Assembly (NCBI GenBank): GCA_003254925.1 | Contig: QANZ01018265.1 | Coordinates: 72,212-136,211 of the forward strand | DNA length: 64,000 bases | Origin: Chamaecrista fasciculata | Taxonomy: Eukaryota; Streptophyta; Magnoliopsida; Fabales; Fabaceae | Direction of reading: 5' to 3' | Shown here: positions 23,759 through 35,115 of the stretch, in pieces | Position numbering within the stretch: position 1 is the first letter of the stretch | Layout: each line of letters opens with the position of its first letter | Notes under the pieces: generated by a model | What the model was told of the DNA's origin: nothing | The model's input: only the letters and a program-made list of their open reading frames with translations | The model's database searches: none | Translations under genes and position numbers: made by a program

Positions 23759-24800
23759 TATAAATTCATCTTAACAACAACCATGTTTGCCCTCACTGTG
23801 GTAAGCTTTTTCTAGATTTTAAGGCACCATTGCCATCTATATATGAGTGTTTCATTCATTTAATGAATTTCTTAGATGCTGTGTGGGAAGTCCAACTTAA
23901 ACCAAATGCAAGGAAATTGAACTACTATGTTTCAGAAAAAGGTGACGCCAACTTATGCTATGAATTCATTGAAAAAAGAATTATGAATTAGGCAATTTCT
24001 CTATAATTGGTTGTCTTTCTAGTGTCTTGATATCATCTTCATTTGTTGGTAAAGCTTCTAATGATTTTAGGGTGTTAATTATATGAGAATTTGACGAGAT
24101 GGAGAGAATGAAATGAAGATACAACACCTCTCGTTATAATGTAGCATACCTGTTTTTGAGTGCTGGTGTTAAAACAATGGGTGCAGGGTGCTGGTTTAAT
24201 TTTTCAATCTTGTTATTTTGGTTTTGAAAATACAAAAGTTGACTACGAAAGTCTTCTTTTATGTTTTCTTGATGTGAGCTTGAGTAAAGTCTTATTTTGT
24301 GTTTTCTTGATGTGATCTTGAGTAATGTCAAGAGGGTTCTTCCAAGAAAGATGCACAATAGTGATCACCTGTAAATCTTCTTTGATGCTTAAGTTAGAAG
24401 TGTTCAAAATAAGAACATATATGTGAGTGAGAGAATATACATTACTTTTGTTGGGGTATGAATTTTGGTATTTATACTAAGAAAAAGGTGGTTTGTTGTA
24501 CCTGGTACAACAAGATATATGTGTGATGTTGGGCAAATTAAATAAGTTGTATTCATGTTCCTGGACGAGTAAGAAACATGTATATTACTTGTCCCTCCTA
24601 AAATGGGATGAAGCGAGTCTTGGGCAAGTAATCATTTAAGTAAATAGTCGCTTCGAAAATTGATGATATTTGATATTACTTCTTGAAAAAATTTGAAAAT
24701 GCAGAGAGACTCTTTATTGTCTTTTCAATTTTTCAATCTTGTTATTTTAGTTTCAATTTTTTTCTAAAATGAGGATGATCAAAGAAGAAAAAGAGGAGGT

Positions 24801-25440
24801 ATATAAATAAATGTAGAATAGTTAGTAATAAAAGATATATATGTGTGTCATCCCAAGATGACTAAAAACGCCTTAACCAAATTTATATAACTTTTTAAAT
24901 CTTTAAAACGAGAGTTGAGCCTAATATATGAAGTTAGTCTTCTAGAAAATAATAAATTTTATTCCAAATATCTTTTTAGAAAGATGTTTACATTTATTAT
25001 TCAATAATATTTAAATAAATTTTTCTAATAAAAAATAATTATAAATAACTCAAAAAGAAAGTAACATTGTATATAAATCTCTTTCCTTGTACTTTTCTTT
25101 TAAAATGCCAATGTAGTCTATTCACGTATTTGTATGACTCAAATTTATTTCATGAACTTACATTGTACAGATTATTTTAAATAGTAATTATAACAATATA
25201 AATAAACTTTCTTTGGTAATATTTGATAAAATTGGAACAATACCATAAAACCAAATTAAATAATTTGATTAATTTAATTTAATTTATTCCCATATATGAT
25301 AAATTTGGATATATTTCTTAAGATGAAATAGATCCTGAATTTACTATATCTTACTTGAGTTGAATTGTTGATCACAAATTGATTTGAACCTCATTCACCA
25401 TGTGATTATAAAGTTTTATTCCGTGACAGGTTGTGTTATA
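24801..25440. other. Non-coding AT-rich stretch
   Basis: No gene or recognisable repeat is seen between the pseudogene end and the tandem array. Confidence 0.4.
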
Positions 25441-25866
25441 AAAAGGTGTGTAGTTAAAGCTACCCACTTTTTTAGTCGTTGAAGAAACGTTTTATACTTT
25501 GAAATATGTATAAAATAATATTTTATACGAATCTTGAGATATAAAATTTTGATCCAACGATTAAAAAGTGAGTAACTTTTGCTACCCACTTTTTAGTCGT
25601 TGAATGAAGGTTTTATAATTCGAAATTTGTGTAAAATAATATTTTATACGAATCTTGAGGTATGAAACCTTAATCCAACGATTAAAAAGTGAGTAACTTT
25701 TCCTACCCACTTTTTTAGTTATTGAATGGAGGTTTTTTTTTTTTTTTACTAGATTGAATGGAAGTTTTATACTTTGAAATTTGTGTAAAATAATATTTTT
25801 TTTTTACGAATCTTGAGATATAAAAGCTTAATCCAACGATTAAAAAGTGAGTAACTTTTGCTACCC
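25441..25866. repeat. Tandem array of a short inverted-repeat unit (about three copies)
   Basis: Three head-to-tail copies (about 25441-25567, 25568-25688 and 25689-25845) plus the start of a fourth share gctacccacttttttagtcg at one end and ccaacgattaaaaagtgagt at the other. Those two ends are inverted relative to each other, so every unit is a small foldback. The shared middle is gtgtaaaataatatttta. Copy 3 is longer because of a poly(T) micro-insertion. Confidence 0.75.
25721..25767. mobile_element. Poly(T) micro-insertion inside the tandem array
   Basis: The sequence attgaatggaggttt at 25721-25735 recurs with one mismatch at 25753-25767, separated by a T run and actag. The neighbouring array copies have a single site. 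Confidence 0.6.
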
Positions 25867-26335
25867 GCCTCTCCACATCTCAACTTATATCAAGTTTGGT
25901 TTACCTACCAACCAAATATTATCACTAGACAAATACTTATTGATTATTGAAATCATGAAATAAAGGGATATATATAAACAAAGTGGTTCATAAATTTGAT
26001 AATTAGAAAGCAAAATGATAAATTTTTGGAAAAATTCCGTTTATATTTTTTATTTTGGCAAGAATCAAATAATATCCTTAATTGATACCGGCAAATAAAG
26101 ATTAAAGAAGTAAATTTTGCTTTTATTGATATTGTTTTTCTATATTTAATGTAATGAAATTGGTAAACAAAAATTCTATATTTAATATAATTTAGTTCTT
26201 TTTATTTTTAGACTAATTTACAAAGATAAAAAAGATTTGAATATATTTTTTTACGACTTTTAAGGACTAAAGAATATGAATTAAATTTTTAAGAATTGAA
26301 TTATTAACATATGTAACATTTTGAGGTTAATTTAA

Positions 26336-26570
26336 GAGTAAATTAATAATTTGGTCCCTAAAAGAATAAAATATACATTTAGATTTTGAAAGATTAAAAC
26401 AGTATGTTTTTTAGTCCCTGAAAGATTAAAACAATATATTATTTAGTCCATAAAATGAGTAATTAGTATACATTTCTTTATATTTCAGAGACTAAACTAT
26501 GCATTTCAATCTTTCAGAGATTGAGTTGTTAGCTTGGTAATCTTTTAGAGACTAAATTGTTAGTTTACTC
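26336..26570. mobile_element. MITE (GAGTAAATTAAT family), 9-bp target duplication
   Basis: The element begins GAGTAAATTAATAATTTGG and ends AAATTGTTAGTTTACTC. It is flanked by exact copies of ttaatttaa at 26327-26335 and 26571-26579. It has no coding capacity. Confidence 0.85.
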
Positions 26571-26602
26571 TTAATTTAATACATATGTGTATTTTTAAAA
26601 TT

Positions 26603-26871
26603 GAGTAAACTAATAGTTCAGTCTTCAAAAGACCACTGACTTTACAACTTAATCCTTGAAAGATTGAAATATACAGTTTAGTTATTAAAAGAATTAAACA
26701 GTATACTTGTTATTCTTATTCATATACTATAGAATATATCATTTATTTTCTTTCAAAGACTAATAGGTATACTGTTTGATTTTTTTAAAAATTAAATTTA
26801 TGTATTTAAATTTTGTAAGGATCAAATTATAAGCTTAACAATCTTTTTGATATCGAATGACGAATTTACTC
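26603..26871. mobile_element. MITE (GAGTAAATTAAT family), 9-bp target duplication
   Basis: The element begins GAGTAAACTAATAG and ends GACGAATTTACTC, flanked by exact copies of tttaaaatt at 26594-26602 and 26872-26880. It is the same family as its neighbour 32 bases to the left, and it sits about 290 bases before the NF-YC start codon, so it is part of that promoter region. Confidence 0.85.
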
Positions 26872-27160
26872 TTTAAAATTTAAAAAAGGAGGGGGAGAGA
26901 GAGAGGAGGAGAATCCAATCCCTTCAATCTGGGTTATTACCTTATCCCATATCCCACATCCCACATCCCATCTGGGCATTGCATTAAAGATTAGACATTA
27001 CATTTCCGTTTCGCGTCTGTCTCGTCAGTCGTCACTCACACATACGCACGCAGTCCACAAATAAATCAATCGCCCACCCTTCGATCGACAAGAAATAAAA
27101 AAAAAATTGAAAGAGAAGAAACAAGATTTTTAGATACCCATTTGGCCAATTCCTGAAGAA

Positions 27161-30100
27161 ATGAATCCAGCAATGGAGAACAACAACAACAACAACCAGC
27201 AAGGCCAGCAATCATCGTCGTACCCACCTCAACCTCCTTCCGCTCCTCCTCCGCCGCCGCCTCCGCCGTTCCACCACCTTCTCCAGCAGCAACAGCAACA
27301 ATTGCAGATGTTTTGGTCGTACCAGCGTCAAGAAATCGAGCACGTCAACGATTTCAAAAACCACCAACTCCCTCTCGCTCGCATCAAGAAGATCATGAAG
27401 GCCGACGAAGACGTTCGCATGATCTCCGCGGAGGCCCCCATTCTCTTCGCCAAGGCCTGCGAGCTTTTCATCCTCGAGCTCACCATTCGATCTTGGATCC
27501 ACGCCGAGGAAAACAAGAGGAGGACTCTCCAGAAGAATGATATTGCCGCTGCTATCACTAGGACTGATATCTTCGATTTCTTGGTGGATATTGTGCCTAG
27601 GGATGAGATCAAGGACGAAGCTGGCCTTGGTGGTATGGTGGGGACCACAGCTAGTGGTGTACCTTACTATTACCCTCCAATGGGACAACCTGCTGGCCCT
27701 CCCGGCGGGATGATCATCGGTCGCCCCGCCGTCGATCCCACCGGAGTTTATGTGCAGCCGCCGTCGCAGGCGTGGCAGTCTGTGTGGCAGACCGCCGCCG
27801 ACGATGGATCGTATGGGACTGGCGGGAACGGTGGACAGGGCAATCTTGATGGCCAGAGGTACGAGTTTTTGCAATTTAGGGCTGAGATTGAGAGTTCACT
27901 TCTCTTTTTGTTTTTTTGGATGATTTCACTTGGGTGTGTTTTTTAGAAGGAGATAAACCTCAGTATGATATCTCCCCACTCCCCTTCTTAGGATACATTT
28001 TTGCAGTTAAAAAGAAAGATTGCGATGAAATGGGTGTACTGTTTTGTGTTTATTTGTGAAGAAGTGAAGGTCATTTTCTCTCGTGTTATTATGTTAGAGG
28101 TGTGAACTTTGAACCTGGTGTTTATTTTGGATTGTGGAAGTTCATTTTGCCGCCGCCTCGATTTTCTGTGATGAAGTAGGAGCTAGATATCATGTTTGTG
28201 TAGGAGGTTGGCTGAAGCTGGTGGCTTTTATTTAGTTCATTTTCTGCTTCATTGTGGTGGTCTAGGGAAAGACTTCAGTAAGTAGTGGGAAAAGGGAAAG
28301 CATTTGGCCGTAGTAGAAAGAAACAAGTAAGGCTTCCACTATTTGAAGTTTTGAATACCATTTTTGGGCGTGTCAAAAGGGTTATTGGGTGAATAAGCTT
28401 TATGCAGTAATGGGGAAATGATCTATATAGAAGTCAGATGTTTAGAAAGATGAACCTACACCACATTTTTTAACCTTTGAACTGAAGCCCCCAAGGTCCC
28501 AACTAAACAAATCAATTGAGGACTCCATGACTGGTTCAATTGCTGGGAAGGTCTGCCAATAATCAATCGGCCTTTCTTCTTCCTATCTGTTCATAGACAT
28601 AATAGATAGTTCCTGTTAGCCTATTCTTAAGATTTTGTAATCTTGATTTTGTTGTCCTTAATTTATATTTAACCATTTTTATTTATTTATCTAAAATTTT
28701 CACCTTCGTTTAGTGTTCTTCTCCTGATTTCTTCTACTCCTACTTTCTTAGTGGAATCAATGGATTTCAGTCTCACCTTGCACTATCATCTATAAAACCT
28801 TGGGAATAAGTGGCTTTTCATGCTGGCTATTGTCTTTACTACTTTCATTCTTTATTTGACTTGATGCCAGTATTGGTTAGAGCAAAAGAAGATTCAAGTC
28901 AATAGTTTTGCTGAGCTAGGAATGCCATTGATTGTAAAAGGTTTTTGTGGTTTCAGCTTGAACGGCTTGTTAAATTGTTTTGTACAGATGCATAAACTGC
29001 AATAATGATAACATGAGAAATGTTTTGGATTGACTCTATGTTTGACGAAATTCTTAAGATTCTTTATTCATTACATTTAATAGCGAGATTCCTGAGAAGG
29101 TAAGTGGAAATAGAAGATTTGATGTGATCTAATTTATGCGGGGTTTTTTTTGGGTGGGGGGAAGAGGAGGGGGGTGCTATAATAATTTTCAACGCAATTT
29201 GACACATTGGCAATGTTCTTCTACTATTTTTAGCATCATAAGGCATATAATAGATGCATTACCAGTTATTTTGATGGCTTCTTGATTAAGTATTCCATAA
29301 GCTGGGGGATCATATTAGAAAGTTTACAGAAAAACCCATTTGCATACCTTTAGGCTCCAAAGTCATTTTCAGAGGAAGTTTGGTTTCCGGGAGAGTTTTC
29401 TGCTGTGGATGTTTTTGCCATTTGATTTCGTATGAGGATGAGACTGTTAGAACTTAACCAGAAAACTATGTGATTTTGGGGAAGATTAGAACAGTTTGAG
29501 CTCAAAATCATTAATAATATTATTGATTGAGTTTAGAAATTCTGTATATTGAAAATGTAACGCCTTTTCTTTTGGTGATTGAGGGAAGTTATCCCTCATA
29601 CGCTGCTCCGCCCATTCATTTTTTTTTAAGTTATTTTCAGTTCTAATGGTGAAGAAAGAATTTTCATTAGTAATCTGGTTACATTTATACTCTAGGTTTC
29701 TTTTCCCATTCTTCAAATCTGAAGAGTAGGAAGAATGAAAGAATGTGTGTCTCTAGACCTTTAAAGATATATACATATAAAGCTTGTTTGGTTTTCATCA
29801 ACAAATATTGGGTATTTATATAGCAAAATTGAGGACTTGGCTTATGTGCTATTTGATTTATTGTTGATGTTGTTCCCTGTTGCTGATTATGGTCCTTAGT
29901 TGCATATGATAACATGAGCAGTCATTCCATTAAATGGCTAAACTCTGTTGGAATTGGAGCTCCTCAAGTCATATATGATTTTAAAATTTTATCTTTAGAA
30001 AAGTTTAGTTTGTTGAATTTTACTGTTTGGTTATTATTTATGTTGCATGTTTGCTTTGCTGTGTGTATAATTAGCTCTCATAGGTCCCTTTCTTTAAATT

Positions 30101-31140
30101 CTTTTCCCCTTTGAAGTTTCCTTTTTGATGTAGAGCAAGTTTTAGAACCTAGACAGAGTCTCTTAAATTTCAAGGCACTAGGTTGGTTTGAACTTTGAAA
30201 TGCTAGTTTATATTATGAACAAGCTATCCTGAGGATGCTTAGCCTGTACAATAAAAAATAAGAAGAAAATGCTATGAACTGAAACTGAAAGTTTGTAGCT
30301 CATTGTTACTTTCTGGGAGTGCCAAACGATAGATTTTATTTTCAGATAACTGTATTAAATAAAAAATAAATAGGCATTTCTAGCTGATAACGTTTTATGG
30401 CTTCAACTTCAACTGAAGTTTACATAATTAGTTAATCTTTTCTTTATGGAATATCAATAATTTGTTGCAATACTAGCATATGCCGGTGGAAAATATTATT
30501 TTTGGTGTCTGGCGAACTTAGGTAATCAAGATTGAGATCTTGCAATGAATTAGAGATGCTCAAGACAGTTAGCAATAAAACAAATTTATAAAACTCCTCT
30601 TCTCATTGATGCGTGGTATGATAGTTGACTTATTTTCCTAAAAAAATTCAAGCTTCTAGGTTACGATGCTAAGATTATAGGATTGATAAGATATTAAATC
30701 ATAAGATTGAACATTAACAAGATTGAAATCTTAATGGGATCCTGGTAGATTTTGATTTTATAGGATCGGGATCGATTTATTGGTAAGCATAAAAAAGTGG
30801 TGAGATTGTAAGATCAAGATTGAAATATTGACAACCATGCCATGGACAGTATGTGAAATGCAGCTTTTCAAACACCAATCTGTTACAATGTGTGAGAATT
30901 ATAATTAACTGGTTGATCATATGTCTCTGATATAACACGAGGAATTGATTTTGTAGCAAATTGTTTCTTGCATTGGCCTGTCAGTTTAGAGTCTTAAAAG
31001 TGGAAGTACTGACGTGAGATATTCAATTCTGAAATGTGATTCTTTGCTTTTGTAGTTATTTTGTTCATTATACATACGAGTGAGAGAAAAAAAAGTGTTC
31101 TAATGCTGCCTCTGATTTCCTCTCGGTTTTGTACAGTTGA
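27161..31140 (+). CDS. NF-YC: Nuclear factor Y subunit C
   Basis: Exon 1 (27161-27858) encodes 232 residues plus two bases. A splice donor (cagag|gtacgag) and the acceptor at 31136 (ttttgtacag) join it to a tiny coding end (31137-31140) that completes a Ser codon and supplies TGA, giving 233 residues ending NLDGQS. Reading through the donor would add an unrelated Phe/Leu-rich tail, so the splice is preferred. The N-terminus is Asn/Gln/Pro-rich. The histone-fold core runs about 69-146: [20 protein letters not shown], then [20 protein letters not shown], and [20 protein letters not shown]. The C-terminus has a Pro/Gly-rich region with WQSVWQ. NF-YC pairs with NF-YB through the histone fold and with NF-YA to bind CCAAT boxes; plant members act in flowering, ABA and light responses. 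The paralogue number cannot be assigned. Confidence 0.93.
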
Positions 31141-32473
31141 GCAGCGGAAATTGCGGGTGGATGCAGCGTGGGGGATTATGAAGACGCTGGCTGGGATTGT
31201 GCTTGGAATTTTTGATTGCTTGTGATTTAGAAATGCATTCTTAACTTAATTTTTATGGGGATGACATTACAGACCTTTTAACTTGATTCAGCATATGAAC
31301 AATCACCAAGATTTAACTGTTTTTATGTACAAATATTTATAACTGGACACTGATACCTTTGTGTGCAATGCATGCATGCAGCTGTATGCATGTTTGATCG
31401 TCAGATAAGACTGTTTTCTTCCTAAGAAGTAACTTATGTCACTACTTGGTTACTTGGTATGACTTATGAGTACCTCATTCTTACTTCTCTGTGTTCCATA
31501 TCTGTAGTTGTTTATACTTTATAGTAATTAAGTTAAAAATCTGAAGGGATAAATTTAGGTAAGGTTTCTTATATTTGTGTTGTAAGGTTGTTCAATAAAC
31601 ATATGATACATGGTAAAATTTTTGTGCATGACTAATTATAGAAGAAAAATAATATAAATCAAATTTATGATTAAAGAGATTTTATAACAAAATATAATGA
31701 ACTATACTTAATACTTTTTTAAAATAAAAACTAAAATAGTCATTGTCATTGATTACAAGGTGCAACGAGATTTAGGTTGAAGACAAATTTTACTTGTTTA
31801 GTCATACATTTGTTATGGATGCTCAGCACTAGCCACAAATTTCATCTTGTTAATTTTGTTGTTGAATCTCAATTATTCATCTAAGAAAGAAAGATATGGG
31901 GGTGAGCGTCCATCTAAGAGGGGATGAAGATGAGTGTTTTCACCTAAAAGATGTAATAGGTGGTGTGTCCTTCTGATTTCTTGCTTTTATTATGATTAAT
32001 GAAGTGATAGTTTAATGGACGCCTATGAATTTTTTTTTTATAGCATAAAAAAAGGATGAAAACAAGGAAACCTGAAAAGGTCCCAAAGGAAGAGGCTTGG
32101 GAGCAAGTTAAGCGAGTTATTCGTCGTAATGAGCTCACGATTAATTAAAATTGTTTTCGTCCGTATTGGACAAAAAGCAACGAGTTCTTAAACCTCTAAT
32201 CTCATTCTAGAAGAATCTAAATTAAAAAAATTATAGATAAACAAAGTAAAGTAGTAAGAAATAAACAAGTTAATGATTTTGATACCTGTTAGAGGTGACA
32301 TGCGCTTCCAAATCCTCTCATTATGAAGTTCCTAGATTATGAAGTTCCTAGATGACATCAAGAGTCACAAAGATAGTTAACTAAGCCTCATAATAACGAG
32401 ATTGAAAGTGAAAATAATATGGCGGAAAAACTTGAGACGAACAATTTAAGAAGAAATAAATATATGAGAGATT
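31141..32473. other. NF-YC 3' region and spacer
   Basis: This holds the NF-YC 3' untranslated region and then AT-rich spacer. I see no further gene. Confidence 0.5.
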
Positions 32474-32626
32474 AAAATGGAATTTCAGTGTGACCTCCTT
32501 AGGTTTTTTTTTTTCTGCGTTTTGGGCTGTGTCGTTGTTGCTGGGGCTGTGTTTTCTGTTTTTTTTAGATCTTGGGCCTTCTGGGTCTTTTGAGCCCGAT
32601 TCCTACAAAAAAAATGGAATTTCAGT
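32474..32626 (+). mobile_element. 121-bp retroposon end with 16-bp target duplication
   Basis: The 16-mer aaaatggaatttcagt occurs at 32474-32489 and 32611-32626. The 121 bases between end in an A run next to the right copy and contain ttgggccttctgggtctttt. It is a 5'-truncated retroposon in plus orientation. Confidence 0.7.
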
Positions 32627-32778
32627 TTCTAGTTCCTATTCAATATTTTTTTTTTATAAATAATGTAAAAGTTGGTTGTTGTTATAGAAATATTTGTTTT
32701 TAAATATCAATACTAATGTATTTCTTTAAAATTATAATTTTAATAAATTTAATAGGACTGTTTTTTTTTTTTTTTTTT

Positions 32779-33590
32779 NNNNNNNNNNNNNNNNNNNNNN
32801 NNNNNNNNNNNNNNNNNNNNNNNNNNNNNNNNNNNNNNNNNNNNNNNNNNNNNNNNNNNNNNNNNNNNNNNNNNNNNNNNNNNNNNNNNNNNNNNNNNNN
32901 NNNNNNNNNNNNNNNNNNNNNNNNNNNNNNNNNNNNNNNNNNNNNNNNNNNNNNNNNNNNNNNNNNNNNNNNNNNNNNNNNNNNNNNNNNNNNNNNNNNN
33001 NNNNNNNNNNNNNNNNNNNNNNNNNNNNNNNNNNNNNNNNNNNNNNNNNNNNNNNNNNNNNNNNNNNNNNNNNNNNNNNNNNNNNNNNNNNNNNNNNNNN
33101 NNNNNNNNNNNNNNNNNNNNNNNNNNNNNNNNNNNNNNNNNNNNNNNNNNNNNNNNNNNNNNNNNNNNNNNNNNNNNNNNNNNNNNNNNNNNNNNNNNNN
33201 NNNNNNNNNNNNNNNNNNNNNNNNNNNNNNNNNNNNNNNNNNNNNNNNNNNNNNNNNNNNNNNNNNNNNNNNNNNNNNNNNNNNNNNNNNNNNNNNNNNN
33301 NNNNNNNNNNNNNNNNNNNNNNNNNNNNNNNNNNNNNNNNNNNNNNNNNNNNNNNNNNNNNNNNNNNNNNNNNNNNNNNNNNNNNNNNNNNNNNNNNNNN
33401 NNNNNNNNNNNNNNNNNNNNNNNNNNNNNNNNNNNNNNNNNNNNNNNNNNNNNNNNNNNNNNNNNNNNNNNNNNNNNNNNNNNNNNNNNNNNNNNNNNNN
33501 NNNNNNNNNNNNNNNNNNNNNNNNNNNNNNNNNNNNNNNNNNNNNNNNNNNNNNNNNNNNNNNNNNNNNNNNNNNNNNNNNNNNNNNNNN
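32779..33590. other. Assembly gap (812 N)
   Basis: The run of N follows a long poly(T) tract and is followed by inverted 'accgaacc' repeat sequence, both likely causes of the gap. No sequence can be read. Confidence 0.99.
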
Positions 33591-33735
33591 AGAGGATCAA
33601 ACCGCCACCGAACCGAACCGCCCAAAAATAACAAAAATGAAACCAAACCAAACCATTTGAATGTCGGTTTTGTTGCGGTTTGGTTCGGTTTAGTTCGGTT
33701 CAATCGGTTTGGATCGGTTTTGAACACCCCTACCC
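33591..33735. mobile_element. Right end of an 'accgaacc'-type inverted-repeat element
   Basis: The sequence ccaccgaaccgaaccgccc and its inverted counterpart ggtttggttcggtttagttc lie side by side, ending in gaacacccctaccc. It resembles the element at 11335-12055. The left end is inside the gap. A TA microsatellite follows at 33740-33805. Confidence 0.5.
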
Positions 33736-33739
33736 AAGG

Positions 33740-33770
<31 letters not shown>

Positions 33771-34103
33771 TAAATATACATTATATCTATATCTATATCT
33801 ATATATTTAGATTCTTAATTTTTTTGTTGATAAAAAGGAGAAAACTTAACTTTTATTTTTGAGTTTATTCAAAAATTAAGATTTAGTCTTTAAATATTAA
33901 AAATATAATTTTGATCTTTGATTTTTTTTTTATAAGAATTGGTTGTTTAATCTTTAAAATATTTTTTGTAAAGACTAAATAAGGAGAATCAAAGATTAAA
34001 AAATATATGTTTAATTTCAAAATAAATTCAAATATTACAAAATTAAAGGAAACTAGTGTAGAGCTAAAAGATACGACCAGAGAAAACGTGTTGAAATTAT
34101 ATA

Positions 34104-34683
34104 GGTTTAAGTGCAATTTTGGTCCCCTAACTTTCGCAAAGGTCTCAATTTGGTCCCCTAACTTTTTTTGTTGCAATTTTGGTCCCCTAACTTTCATAAA
34201 GGTCTCAATTTGGCCCCCTAACTTTTTTTGTTGCAATTTTGGTCTCCTAACTTTTGAAAGCGTCTCACTGTTGGTCCCAAGTGCACTTTTTCCATCCATT
34301 ATCTGCCGTTAGTGCCGATCTAAAGGCTGAGTTGGTTGATGACGTGATAAATATGAGTGAAGTGGATTAAAAAAGGACCATCTTGCGGAGACGTTTTCAT
34401 GACTTGGAAGTGCACTTTGGACTAATAGTGAGACGTTTTCAAGAGTTAGGGGACCAAAATTGTAACAAAAAAAGTTATGGGACCAAATTGAGACCTTTGC
34501 GAAAGTTAGGGGACCAAATTGAGACCTTTACGAAAGTTAAGGGACCAAAATTGCAACAAAAAAATTTAGGGGACCAAATTGAGACCTTTGCGAAAGTTAA
34601 GGGACCAAAATTGCAACAAAAAAAGTTAGGGGACCAAATTGAGACCTTTGCAAAAGTTAGGGGACCAAAATTGCACTTAAGCC
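34104..34683. mobile_element. Foldback MITE with 9-bp target duplication (580 bp)
   Basis: The left arm repeats ttggtcccctaacttt several times; the right arm is its complement (aaagttaggggaccaaa). The ends GGTTTAAGTGCAATTTTGG and its inverse are flanked by exact aattatata copies at 34095-34103 and 34684-34692. This fits a Mutator-like MITE. It ends 127 bases before the SEC61 gamma start codon. Confidence 0.88.
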
Positions 34684-34810
34684 AATTATATATATAGGTT
34701 AATCTCCGTTTACATTCATTCATTCAGATCTGCGTCTGCGGGTATTTGTGTTGAGTGCTTCCTTCCTTTGATTTCATCTTTTGGTGATTTACAGACTTCA
34801 GATTCAGAGG

Positions 34811-35115
34811 ATGGATGCTATCGATTCCGTCGTCGATCCTCTCAGAGACTTTGCCAAGGAGAGTGTTCGCCTTGTCAAACGCTGCCACAAGCCTGATCGC
34901 AAAGGTTTTTCCCTTTCCAACCAATCTTTGTCGCTTTTGATTTCTGGTTTTTATTATTATTTTTGTTTCAAATCGTCTAATATTTTTTCAATTATGTAGA
35001 ATTCACGAAAGTGGCGGCCCGTACGGCTATTGGTTTCGTCGTCATGGGTTTTGTTGGGTTTTTCGTCAAGTTGATTTTCATCCCCATCAACAACATCATT
35101 GTTGGCTCTGGTTAG
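34811..35115 (+). CDS. SEC61G: Protein transport protein SEC61 subunit gamma
   Basis: Two exons, 34811-34904 and 35000-35115, join through a Glu codon to give 69 residues, the exact family length. The sequence begins [20 protein letters not shown], continues [20 protein letters not shown], and then has a single C-terminal membrane segment ([20 protein letters not shown]) ending [11 protein letters not shown]. It is the tail-anchored gamma (SecE) subunit of the ER Sec61 channel, which clamps the two halves of the alpha subunit during co-translational protein import. The stop TAG is immediately followed by a good donor (ttag|gtaatt), and an acceptor at 36590 suggests an intron in the 3' untranslated region. 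The frame is intact; identification is secure. Confidence 0.96.

Larger units (their letters stand above)
21260..24800 (+). pseudogene. Decayed tandem copy of the DnaJ/DUF3444 gene with its promoter
   Basis: From about 21260 to 22170 the sequence follows the DnaJ gene's own upstream and leader region (compare 17340-18200). After an inserted LINE fragment it continues from 22630 to 22820 (ccatacactaggtcactagtggttc; gaaaatctatagaaagtctc). Coding remnants follow: ttttggaccgtgtgcaat (23440), acacattttgagtaccac, ccctcactgtggtaagc (23795), cttaaaccaaatgcaagg (23890), and gcttctaatgattttag (24053). Near 24190 (ggtttaatttttcaatc) and 24720-24800 it tracks the region around gene position 19440-19520. 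The J domain segment is missing, stops and frameshifts are frequent, and three insertions interrupt it. It cannot encode a DnaJ protein. Confidence 0.85.

Noticed and set aside
32716-33727. Long frames across 32.7-33.7 kb
   Set aside because: They consist almost entirely of N from the assembly gap.
33883-34723. Repetitive frames rich in 'VRGPKLQQKKLGDQIETF'
   Set aside because: They are translations of the foldback MITE arms (ttggtcccctaact repeats), not a protein.
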